A program made the position numbers and the translations under genes. From NCBI GenBank assembly GCA_905178155.1, contig CAJINV010000022.1, forward strand, positions 462,312 to 526,311: a DNA stretch of 64,000 nt, read 5' to 3'. The notes beneath the pieces were generated by a model that worked only from the letters and a program-made list of their open reading frames with translations, did no database searches and was not told the origin of the DNA. The DNA is from Amoebophrya sp. A120. Lineage: Eukaryota; Sar; Dinophyceae; Syndiniales; Amoebophryaceae. Below, one piece after another: positions 58,001 through 63,697 of this stretch (position 1 is its first letter; every line of letters starts with the position of its first letter).

Positions 58001-59752
58001 GATCTTCTAGTGCTCTCTTCCTCTCGATGAGCAGAACAATTCAAAAACAAAAAGCAAAAGCCGCTGTTGTCTTCCATAGGCGGAGCGCGTCCCATGCGGT
58101 CGGGTTTGAAAGGTGCAGTCCGTGTGTCCGCAACTGCTGCAAGGCATCGAATCCGGGGGGTCAACAATTTTTCTTTCCTTGCATTGTAGTGATGATGATT
58201 CCGTAGCCTGGTTAGCCCATCTAAAGAGGGCCGTGATCCGCCCCCTCTTGCAAAAAAAAATAATTTAGCACTACAAATTTCCAGACCCAGACATGTTTGC
58301 AATCCATACCGAACGCGCCACCAGGATCTTGACGAAAACGCTTGCCGATGCACACGACAGAGGTGCATATCAACTGGAAATGTGTCTGGGTCTGGAAAGA
58401 TTGAACCTGTATTGCGTGTGTCGCATTCCTGAAAAATCTGTGTTGCATACTAAACAGCAAAAGCGACACACTTTCGTCATGTAAAATCGCAGTTTGTAAT
58501 GCGTCCTGCGCATGAGAAACAGAAAGCGTTTGAAAAAATTGCTATGCTTCGCTGCACTTAAATGCGCACTCAACCATGAGCATGACCATTCTTCAGCAAT
58601 GCAAGTTTCCAGACCCAGACCACATATTTGCAATCCATAGTGCAGAGGGAAAAGTCACGGCCCACTTTCCCCATGCAATTGCGCAGCCGGCGTTGGCGCT
58701 GCCTGGCGCTAGTAACGCAAGCGCGTCAACGACCCATAGCTACGTGCACGACATCTGTGGCGACCCGGTCTCTCCGGTCCGGGCCGAGCACCTCTTCGAC
58801 AAAAATGGGAAGCCGCTGCCTGGTTGCGACGGTATTTTGCGGCACAAATGCTCCAGAGACATTGATTTTCACGCCGGCGATCACGCGGTGCAGCACGGAA
58901 ACGGAACTGGTCGACTGCCAGTGCAGCAAGAAACGGATCCTAGCAGTGGAATTACACGAGTTATGATTCGGGCAAAAAAACTACCACCTGCCCCTTTCAT
59001 CTACTGCATCCTCCTCTACTCAGCATGTTGAGCTAAGATTCCCGCACCATATCATGTTTCCGACGTTATTTTTGCGTACGTCGCAACTTCGTACACCCCT
59101 GCCAAATTTCAAATTTGCATTCTTACTGCAGGGTCAGGGTCGAGCGAGACATTTCGTATTTACAAGAAAAGGAGTAGCGGTAGTTTTTGTCACGCCGATA
59201 GTGAAACGGGTCCTGTCGAACTTTGACGATCTGTCGCCGAGAATGAAGCGCGATGTGACACAGCATGATGGACTCCGTGTGACTTTGAAGCATCTGAACA
59301 AGATGGACCCACTCTTGGTAGACGGCCCGGCCAGGAAAGCTACGCCGGGCATCTTGACCGACATGCCTCAGGAAATGAAATACTCGGGCCCCGGTGGACT
59401 CGGGTTTACCTCGACAGAAGACGTGGTAGCCCTTGCGATCGCGAAGCGGACGACTGATGTGTACCCGCAAAACAAGGAGGGGTTTAGGCAAGCAAGTGCC
59501 AATTGCCAGGGTTTCTACAATGAGACCGAGGTAGGCCCTCAGTTTCTTGCGGAATGCGTAGATGCCACAAGGCCGCAAGCCTTTTTGCTACAGCCGAGTT
59601 CGATGACACTTGCGGAGCTCAACGCGAGAAAGCCAGCAGACTCGCCACACGCGCCGGAAATGTCAACGCAACAGCGCCTGAATCGAATTCGTATGAAGTT
59701 TCCCGATGGCAGCCTAAAGCCACTTGATGAAGCTGCTGTGTGTGATGGGTGA
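25091..59752 (+). CDS. giant multidomain protein with OTU protease and alpha/beta hydrolase domains, 62 exons
   Basis: After removal of 60 introners (each with one 5-bp repeat) and one GT-AG intron, 16,644 nt remain: 5,547 residues plus TGA at 59750-59752. ATG 25091 is the first start past the upstream repeats; ATG 25076 in the same frame is possible. Domains: OTU cysteine protease, residues about 150-290; a hydrolase of the acyl-protein thioesterase type, about 1460-1700; a helical Gln/Glu/Arg-rich middle; Cys-rich segment in the exons around 40971-41611; Ala/Gly/Ser-rich tail from 48063, a Gly-Asn/Ser repeat at 49862-50164, and SR-type tracts at 54600-54890. The last exons (56708 on) look globular but are not recognised. 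An OTU domain suggests removal of ubiquitin-like tags; the combined role is unknown. One gene rather than several is inferred from the unbroken frame. Confidence 0.8.
25591..25849 (+). mobile_element. introner, family A
   Basis: Exact GCAAT repeats. Interrupts the OTU domain immediately after the catalytic DGNCCFRA. Confidence 0.95.
25898..26205 (+). mobile_element. introner, family E
   Basis: Exact TTTAC repeats; second insertion in the OTU domain. Confidence 0.95.
26576..26836 (+). mobile_element. introner, family A
   Basis: Flanks ATAGA/GTGGA; ends CACTTGATA. Follows the OTU domain. Confidence 0.9.
27082..27353 (+). mobile_element. introner, family A
   Basis: Flanks GCCAG/GTCAG. The exon after it is 27 nt. 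Confidence 0.92.
27386..27709 (+). mobile_element. introner, family C
   Basis: Exact TCTAC repeats. Separated from neighbours by exons of 27 and 25 nt. Confidence 0.93.
27740..27898 (+). mobile_element. introner, family D
   Basis: Exact AGCTG repeats. Near-reverse-complement of the intergenic element at 17425-17573. Confidence 0.95.
27919..28155 (+). mobile_element. introner, family F
   Basis: Flanks AGAGG/AGAAA; begins TATGGGGTTCTCAACTG and ends GAAAACGCCATA. Preceded by a 15-nt exon. Confidence 0.85.
29999..30306 (+). mobile_element. introner, family E
   Basis: Exact TCAAA repeats; ends CCTGACGCTTCCATA. Confidence 0.95.
30477..30737 (+). mobile_element. introner, family A
   Basis: Exact GCAGA repeats. 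Interior is close to the truncated copy starting at 63473. Confidence 0.95.
30797..31117 (+). mobile_element. introner, family C
   Basis: Exact AAGCC repeats. Interior very similar to the copy at 40642. Confidence 0.95.
32200..32985 (+). other. acyl-protein thioesterase-like alpha/beta hydrolase domain
   Basis: Inside the uninterrupted exon 31123-33946. IYLHGLGG (His about 1467) forms the oxyanion region, CPQATLK follows as in carboxylesterases, GCSQGS carries the nucleophile Ser1575, SPKDDLFP gives Asp1654 or 1655, and QHYKSFENSETHG offers His1681 or 1691. This order and spacing fit the phospholipase/carboxylesterase family that removes acyl groups from proteins or lipids. Substrate unknown. 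Confidence 0.78.
33947..34096 (+). mobile_element. introner, family D
   Basis: Exact GTATT repeats; both ends carry TGCAATGCATA-type rather than CACAGGATA termini. Confidence 0.95.
34132..34410 (+). mobile_element. introner, family G
   Basis: Exact CCGAA repeats. Confidence 0.95.
34845..35098 (+). mobile_element. introner, family F
   Basis: Flanks TGCCG/CGCCG; 3' end AACCTGATA differs from the usual AACGCCATA, as in the copy ending 45805. Confidence 0.88.
35232..35473 (+). mobile_element. introner, family F
   Basis: Flanks CTGGC/CTAGA; the frame reads SELLARLIVFA after excision. Confidence 0.88.
35529..35796 (+). mobile_element. introner, family A
   Basis: Exact AGACG repeats. Confidence 0.95.
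36690..36925 (+). mobile_element. introner, family F
   Basis: Exact TGAGT repeats. Confidence 0.95.
37031..37195 (+). repeat. in-frame duplication in the giant protein
   Basis: Two units beginning GACGATACGTTCTACCAGCG at about 37039 and 37122; both encode DDTFYQRGR..ARE.G and end in HG. Each also contains GGGAGAT-type internal repeats. Confidence 0.88.
37442..37704 (+). mobile_element. introner, family A
   Basis: Exact CTCCA repeats; 3' end CAATCCATA. Confidence 0.95.
37766..38040 (+). mobile_element. introner, family A
   Basis: Exact GTTTG repeats. Separated from the previous element by 56 nt of coding sequence. Confidence 0.95.
38245..38565 (+). mobile_element. introner, family C
   Basis: Exact AAGGA repeats. 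Confidence 0.95.
38963..39244 (+). mobile_element. introner, family A
   Basis: Flanks ATACG/AGACA; frame reads LLTYEEELEG after excision. Confidence 0.88.
39382..39633 (+). mobile_element. introner, family A
   Basis: Exact CTTCG repeats. Confidence 0.95.
39694..39864 (+). mobile_element. introner, family B
   Basis: Exact ATCGA repeats; the final base is C (GATC), an exception to the ATA ending. Confidence 0.93.
39913..40173 (+). mobile_element. introner, family A
   Basis: Exact AGGAA repeats. Confidence 0.95.
40328..40589 (+). mobile_element. introner, family A
   Basis: Flanks CGCAG/CGCAT; ends CAATGCATA. Confidence 0.92.
40642..40965 (+). mobile_element. introner, family C
   Basis: Flanks CAACC/GAACC; ends TTGCAATA. 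Confidence 0.92.
41260..41526 (+). mobile_element. introner, family A
   Basis: Exact GACGG repeats; lies in the Cys-rich segment. Confidence 0.95.
41612..41832 (+). mobile_element. introner, family H
   Basis: Exact CGGCA repeats; long terminal inverted repeat around GTGTTACAG. Confidence 0.95.
41916..42240 (+). mobile_element. introner, family C
   Basis: Exact GGGCT repeats. Confidence 0.95.
42736..42967 (+). mobile_element. introner, family H
   Basis: Exact TTGCC repeats. Confidence 0.95.
43190..43510 (+). mobile_element. introner, family C
   Basis: Flanks ACGGG/ACCGG; frame reads PEYGALHLSHY. Confidence 0.9.
43574..43888 (+). mobile_element. introner, family E
   Basis: Exact GAGAA repeats. 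Confidence 0.95.
44551..44818 (+). mobile_element. introner, family D, with about 110-bp insertion
   Basis: Exact GCTGT repeats. Relative to the 159-bp copy at 27740, extra sequence lies between TTTCTCATGC (about 44643) and GCTGAGGAAATTTG (about 44762). Confidence 0.93.
44891..45153 (+). mobile_element. introner, family A
   Basis: Exact CCTGA repeats. Confidence 0.95.
45186..45436 (+). mobile_element. introner, family A
   Basis: Exact TTGCC repeats; only 27 nt of exon separates it from the previous element's repeat. Confidence 0.95.
45538..45805 (+). mobile_element. introner, family F
   Basis: Flanks TCGAA/TCGAT. Confidence 0.92.
45911..46172 (+). mobile_element. introner, family A
   Basis: Exact AGAAG repeats. 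Confidence 0.95.
46573..46899 (+). mobile_element. introner, family C
   Basis: Exact GTAGC repeats. Confidence 0.95.
47040..47385 (+). mobile_element. introner, family G with family D-like 3' terminus
   Basis: Exact GAACC repeats. The left end is G (TATCCTGAGCAAAAACGTCC); the last bases CTTTTGCACAGGATA match family D. Confidence 0.92.
47484..47692 (+). mobile_element. introner, family H
   Basis: Exact ACGTC repeats. Confidence 0.95.
47776..48057 (+). mobile_element. introner, family G
   Basis: Exact TCGGC repeats. Confidence 0.95.
49108..49759 (+). mobile_element. introner, family F, with about 0.4-kb internal insertion
   Basis: Exact CAACG repeats. Family F sequence is recognisable to about 49290 and from about 49720; the DNA between is foreign to the family and carries the spliced-leader-like stretch. 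Confidence 0.92.
49494..49510 (-). other. spliced-leader-like sequence
   Basis: On the minus strand it reads GTAGCCATTTTGGCTCA, identical to bases 4-20 of the 22-nt dinoflagellate spliced leader (from memory: DCCGTAGCCATTTTGGCTCAAG). The following minus-strand bases are CGC rather than AAG, and no GT donor follows, so it is more likely a relic than an active SL RNA gene. Confidence 0.65.
49862..50164 (+). repeat. GGC/GGT codon repeat encoding Gly-Asn/Ser tract
   Basis: Coding low-complexity tract of the giant gene: (GGGGNN) units first, then mixed GGS, SGS and SSG units, with two Cys near the end. Confidence 0.92.
50174..50408 (+). mobile_element. introner, family I (single copy)
   Basis: TATGAGATTACACAACCCCC faces GGGGTAGTTGTGTACTCTCA then TA; exact CAGTC repeats. 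Confidence 0.93.
50428..50697 (+). mobile_element. introner, type J (single copy)
   Basis: TATCCACAAAAAAATATATA to GCTTTTTTTTGTGCGATA; flanks GTGCG/GCGCT. Lies only 14 nt of exon after family I. Confidence 0.8.
50802..50988 (+). mobile_element. introner, type K (weak)
   Basis: Starts TATCGCCCGTGTTGTTTGG; end chosen at CGCAAATA (50988) because this keeps the Ser/Lys-rich frame (GKTYNRPSKRPRRD). Flanks AGGGG/TTAAG do not match. An alternative end at GATA 50953 shifts the frame. Confidence 0.5.
51130..51440 (+). mobile_element. introner, family C
   Basis: Exact TGGCT repeats. Confidence 0.95.
51446..51540 (+). repeat. in-frame duplication in the giant protein
   Basis: ATATCGTCCGC.GGCAGC then AGCAAGAACAGTAACCCGAA occurs twice, encoding ISSAGS..KNSNPKKR. 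Confidence 0.9.
51552..51760 (+). mobile_element. introner, family H
   Basis: Exact CCGCT repeats. Confidence 0.95.
51798..52138 (+). mobile_element. introner, family E
   Basis: Flanks TGCTG/CGCTG; the left terminus carries about 14 extra bases before GGAATCGACAAAG. Confidence 0.88.
52201..52481 (+). mobile_element. introner, family A
   Basis: Flanks CACCC/CATCC. Confidence 0.88.
52556..52835 (+). mobile_element. introner, type L (single copy)
   Basis: TACGAGATTGCAAACAGTCG pairs imperfectly with GACAACTGTTTTCAACATCA then TA. Flanks GACAA/AGACA. Needed to bridge an otherwise broken frame (LTT to PGTPG). Confidence 0.68.
52933..53082 (-). mobile_element. introner, family D, inverted
   Basis: Exact CACCG repeats. 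Interior order TTTCCTCAGCATGAGAAA is the reverse complement of the copy at 27740. Confidence 0.95.
53131..53437 (+). mobile_element. introner, family E
   Basis: Exact CTCCG repeats; interior close to the copy at 43574. Confidence 0.95.
53527..53710 (+). mobile_element. introner, family D
   Basis: Exact AGATC repeats; begins TACGCATGGC instead of TAT. Confidence 0.93.
53784..54040 (+). mobile_element. introner, family A
   Basis: Exact GTAGC repeats. Confidence 0.95.
54246..54524 (+). mobile_element. introner, family A
   Basis: Flanks CTTGA/CTTGC. Confidence 0.9.
54894..55149 (+). mobile_element. introner, family A
   Basis: Exact CATCT repeats; interior resembles the copy at 61488. Confidence 0.95.
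55199..55408 (+). mobile_element. introner, family H
   Basis: Flanks ATCAC/GTCAG; frame reads ASITLLSDSGD. Confidence 0.88.
55833..56320 (+). mobile_element. introner, family G, enlarged
   Basis: Exact CAAGC repeats. GCATGACAACTCTGGGGTAGG-type 3' sequence occurs twice (about 56060 and 56281), so the 3' part was duplicated around roughly 220 bp of other DNA. Confidence 0.92.
56381..56702 (+). mobile_element. introner, family C
   Basis: Flanks ACCAA/GCCAA. Confidence 0.92.
56961..58308 (+). mobile_element. introner, family A, carrying a 1.1-kb insertion
   Basis: Flanks CCAAA/CCGAA. Family A sequence to about 57162 and again from 58263; frame is kept (DLPK to RATRIL) when the full 1,348 bp are removed. 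Confidence 0.88.
57163..58276 (+). mobile_element. poly(A)-tailed retroposed insertion inside an introner
   Basis: ATTTAGCATTACAA at 57149-57162 and ATTTAGCACTACAA at 58263-58276 bound the foreign DNA (13 of 14 identical), and nine A lie at 58252-58260 just before the second copy. This is the signature of target-primed retroposition. The insert encodes no recognised protein; it contains a doubled GCGACTTTT..TAAGGGCGAG unit at about 57780-57830. Confidence 0.7.
58368..58639 (+). mobile_element. introner, family A
   Basis: Exact GTGCA repeats. Confidence 0.95.
58960..59131 (+). other. ordinary GT-AG intron of the giant gene
   Basis: Donor GTTATG after CGA and acceptor TTCTTACTGCAG before GGTCAG. 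No terminal inverted repeat and no 5-bp flank repeat. Joins ITR to GQGRARHFVF in frame. Confidence 0.78.
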
Positions 59753-61111
59753 CGAAGCTGCTGTGTGTGCCCATACTCGTGTCGTCACTACACACTGTAT
59801 TTTGAAGGGCCGGGCGACGGCCATTGGCATCTGCAGGTACACAACTGAATTCATAGCTTTTTCGCCTCCGTCGAATTCACAGTCGTTCGTGAGGTAAGTA
59901 GGTTTATTTTTGCTTACGGGAATCCTGATTCTGCATCTTGCGTCGTTGCTGTGGAATGATTTTATACCAAAACTAGAAAAATTTATAGAAAGAGTAGAAA
60001 ATATAAATAGTCTTCGCAGAGGTAAAAAATTGGTGAAAATGTAAGATTTGCCCTCTGAGGAGAATTTGCCCTCTGAGGAGGAGACCGCAACTGTCGTACG
60101 CTTCATTTTATTGCGAGTGACGTTTTTCGCGTTTTAAGTGGCAAGAACTTTTCTTCTGAAATAGGAAGGTACTATACGTACAGCCGCAGTGGTTGGTATA
60201 AGAACGGCGCCAGAAAATAGCAGCATTCGAAACTTTTGTTGCACAAAAAGAGAACGACCGAATTCTTGAAGATATTTGAACGAACTAAAGTGTAAGATCA
60301 GACGGCAATGAAAAAGTGTACGTGAAGAACAAGCTAAGTAGACGAGTGAAAATTCGAAAGCCATAGAAAGGAAACGCGGTGGCAAAAGCCGCAGAAGTGC
60401 AGTGTAAACGCCTCTTTTTTTGTGACAAGCATGATGTTCATCGCTTTATTTCTTGCTCTTCGCAGCTGTTTCCCTCGCGCAGTGTACTATTTCTATTTGA
60501 TTTATCGCGCATTGATTCACCGTGTGCACGGATTAATTTTCACCGGCCAAGAAGATGAATGGTAGTGAGTTCTCCGTGTTCCTGAAAATGCAATCAGGTT
60601 CTCGTGCAAACGAATGAGGGACGCACTTCGATCTTCGCGTACACCTTGTAAAAATATCGTGGCACTACAACCTTGACCACCGGCGTGCGCTATTGGATCT
60701 GGGGAATCGAGCCTGGATTTTCGATTGCTACACACGAACGGGATCGAAAGAAGAAATATTTAGTTTATTTCCAGCAAAACCACATCCACAACAAAATGCT
60801 CGCCTCGTAACAACAAAATGCTGGCCTTTTCCTGTGCCAGAGCCATGGTCTGTTTTCGGGCACTTTAAAAATATTTGGCACCATTCGCAGTACGTAACGA
60901 CAACGAATAGTTTTATCATCAAACACCACCCGCAGCGACTGTAACCTTGATGTGACTGAGCGCTACGTACTAGAAGTGCGGCAGATGGATGATATGACAA
61001 TAACGCAAAGAAAGTTGTTCACCCAAAAATCCATTTCCCACCAAAAATAGGCTGGTACGTGCACGATCGCGACATTAGAAAGAACGCTATAAAAGCCAAG
61101 AGAAAATCAAA
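59753..61111. other. intergenic region
   Basis: No gene recognised. A short direct repeat TTTGCCCTCTGAGGAG lies at about 60047 and 60066. Confidence 0.5.
61089..61096 (+). promoter_or_regulatory. TATA-like sequence
   Basis: TATAAAAG 16 bases upstream of the guanylate kinase ATG. Dinoflagellates seldom use a classical TATA box and the distance to the ATG is short, so function is doubtful. Confidence 0.2.
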
Positions 61112-63472
61112 ATGGGCAACCGCGGGCTTGAGGCGTCAAAGGCCGCCGCAACCATTTCGCGGGTCAGCGGTACAAATGTCGACGGGTCAAGTGGTATGAC
61201 AGAGGAAGATGAGAAGCAAACTATCATATACACGCTGATTGTGTCGAAGATACATTTTTTTTCTGCACGTAGTTTTTGTGCTGGTACATTGCATGCAAAA
61301 AAGACTACAATTTGATGCACTGAAGTGTATTCTCTCCGTTGATACCAGCTGGCACAACAGCAGCAGTTCTATGCTAGTATGACCCTTTTCCAACTGTCAT
61401 AGCCCGCAGCAGAGAAAAATCCCGCATCATCCTCGCGAACAGCCGCCTGATCGTGATGTGCGGACCCAGTGGTGCCGGGAAAAGCAGTATGCATTGCAAA
61501 TATGTCTGGGTCTGGAAGAATGCATGTTTGTCATGCTTGTCTGGCATGACTCATAAATCTGTCATGCGCCCTAAGTACCCAAGAGCCCCACTTTTCTATC
61601 ATGCAGAAACGCAGTTTGTCATGCAGAATAGGTAACACAAAGAAGCTGAAGCTCAGAGACTTGTCATGCTGAGCCAGCACTTGTGGCCTCCTCATGATAC
61701 GCCACCCAGCAGCACAAGTTTCCAGACCCAGACATATTTGCATTTGATACGCAGTTTGGTCAAGAAGTTGATGAAGGAGTACCCAACCGAGTACGGTTTT
61801 TCGGTCTCCCACACGACGCGCGCCCCACGTATGCATTGCAAAAGAATCGTAATAGTACGAATTGCATGACAAATTGGCTCAGCATTACAAATTAAATTTG
61901 TAATGCGGATTTTCCTTAAGAAGAAGATTTGTAATGCATAAAAGCAATTAGTACGAGATTACGATACTTTTGCACAGGATACCACGTACCGGGGAGCAAA
62001 ACGGTGTCGACTACAATTTTGTGACCAAGGAGGTGATATCACCTGTAAAAATGTCTGGGTCTGGAAGAATCCAACTTGTCATGCTGATTTTAGATTCTAA
62101 AAAAATCTGTATTGCATGAGCAGCAAATAGAGTCCAAGTCTTGCTACACGGAAAGAGCATTTGTCATGCGGTATAGGCATCAGGAAGCTCTCACAAAGTC
62201 TGTGATGCTAGGGCATGCATCACAGACATCAGGAGTCATGCAAAATGTGCATGACAAACCTGGCAATCTTCCAGACCCAGACATTTTTCCATTTGATAGC
62301 TGATGGAAAAGAAGATTGCGAATGAGGAGATGATATGAATTGCAAAAGTACTATATGATCGTACTGGTAGAAGTTGAAGTGGTAATTGCAATACAAATTA
62401 GCTCAGCATGACACATGGAATTTGTCTTGCTGATTTAGCTTGCGAAAAAAAATTGTGATGCATAAGTATCTGCAATTAATCGTCTGTACTAGTGCGACAG
62501 TACTTTTGCGATGCATACCTTTTGGAGTACGCGTTCGTGCACGACAAAATCTACGGGACCAGTTTGGAAGCGGTTGAGAAGGTGATGCAGGACAAACGCT
62601 GCATTCTCGACATCGATGTGCAGGGCGTGGATTCGCTGAAACAGAACACGCAGATAAACAGTCGCACCTGCTACATCTTTATGAAGTGCAAATATGTCTG
62701 GGTCTGGAAAACTGGAACTTGTAATGCGTGTCTTGCATTCTTGGAAGACCTGTGTTGCATGAGCAGCAGAAGAGCCGCTTCCTTTGTCATGCAAAAACGC
62801 AATTTGTAATGCGTGCTAGACATCAAAAAAAGTTTCAAAAACTTGTCATGCTTGGCTGCCATGGCAAGCGTTGCAATCAGCAGCAAATCAGCATCACAGA
62901 TTTCCAGACCTAGACATATCTGCATTTGATAATCTTTGTCGCCCCCCCAGACCTGGAAATCCTCGAGCAGCGGTTGCGGTCGCGCGGGACGGAAAGCGAG
63001 GAAAAAATCCAAACCCGGCTGGGCAACGCGAAGACGGATATCACACAGAAAAAAAGCAGGTTAGTCACATTTGTAATGCAAAAATACACTTAGGAGAAAA
63101 TATCTGTATTGCATATCCTGCACAGCATCATGCTATGGGGCCGCCCAGGATGACAGATTTTTCTGTGTATTCATTTTTGCATTACAATTCTCCCTTGCCT
63201 GGTTTTTTCCGTGGGATAATTGAGATGGAGTACAAGGAAAAACAGGACTTCTGGGACGCGGTTTTATGGGATTGCAAAAGTATCGTAATTGTAGTATTTG
63301 ATCTTGCAATCATGCATTACAAATCTTTTTCTTAAGGTAAAGCCGCATTACAAACTTTATTTCTCATGCTGAGGAAATTTGTAATGCATTTATCCGAGTA
63401 CGACTACGGTACTTTTGCAATGCATAGGTGTTAGTAAATGACGACTTGGACAAAACGTACGCGTATTTGAAG
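61112..63472 (+). CDS. GUK1: guanylate kinase (3' end beyond last resolved exon)
   Basis: Phosphorylates GMP (and dGMP) to GDP with ATP, an essential cytosolic nucleotide step. Nine exons give 687 nt, 229 residues, ending at YAYLK just before a broken introner, so only the last residues are missing. ATG 61112 is in AAAATGGG context. The N-terminal 50 residues are an unconserved extension starting MGNRG, a possible N-myristoylation signal. P-loop GPSGAGKSS at 56-64; then YGFSVSHTTRAPR, GVDYNFVTKE, MMEYAFVHDKIYGTS and ILDIDVQGVDSL, the GMP-binding and catalytic signatures; RLRSRGTES lid; and VLVNDDLDKTYAYLK at the end. Every junction needs introner removal with one 5-bp repeat. Confidence 0.93.
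61222..61401 (+). mobile_element. introner, family unclear
   Basis: TATCATATACACG to CCAACTGTCATA; no convincing inverted repeat. Flanks CAAAC/GCCCG. Supported by frame (EKQT to SREKS). Confidence 0.5.
61488..61749 (+). mobile_element. introner, family A
   Basis: Flanks AGCAG/CGCAG. Splits the P-loop GAGKS|S. Confidence 0.93.
61830..61981 (-). mobile_element. introner, family D, inverted
   Basis: Exact CCACG repeats. Interior in the same order as the copy at 52933. Lies between HTTRAP and TGEQNGVDY. Confidence 0.95.
62037..62298 (+). mobile_element. introner, family A
   Basis: Flanks GGTGA/GCTGA. Confidence 0.92.
62334..62517 (+). mobile_element. introner, family D (divergent)
   Basis: TATGAATTGCAAAAGTACTA to CAGTACTTTTGCGATGCATA. 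Flanks GATGA/CCTTT, yet excision restores MMEYAFVHDKIYGTS exactly as the family requires. Confidence 0.85.
62680..62931 (+). mobile_element. introner, family A
   Basis: Exact ATCTT repeats. Confidence 0.95.
63039..63218 (+). mobile_element. introner, family B
   Basis: Flanks ACGGA/ATTGA; TATCACACAGAAAAAAAGCA to CTGGTTTTTTCCGTGGGATA. Confidence 0.9.
63265..63426 (+). mobile_element. introner, family D
   Basis: Flanks GGTTT/GGTGT. Interrupts VLVNDD. Confidence 0.9.
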
Positions 63473-63697
63473 TATCAAATGTATAAAATGTCTGGGTCTA
63501 GAAACTTGTGATGCTGGGTGGCGTCTCAAGTAGATGAGGCCACAAATGCTGGCTCAGCATGACAAGTTTCTGAGCTTCTAGGTGTTGCCTATTCTGCACG
63601 ACGAAATGCGTTCCTGCATCACAGAAGAATGGAGCTCTTGGGTAACGTGCATGACAGATCTAAGAGTCATGCCAGACAAGCATGACAAACATGCAAT
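63473..63697 (+). mobile_element. introner, family A, 3' end missing
   Basis: TATCAAATGTATAAAATGTC with an interior close to the copy at 30477, but after AAACATGCA the expected CTTCCAGACCC terminus is replaced by unrelated DNA. Either truncated or interrupted by an insertion that runs past the window. Confidence 0.75.

Noticed and set aside
60693-60944. ORF between the giant gene and guanylate kinase
   Set aside because: Short, ordinary composition, overlapped by an antisense ORF of similar length and not flanked by introners.
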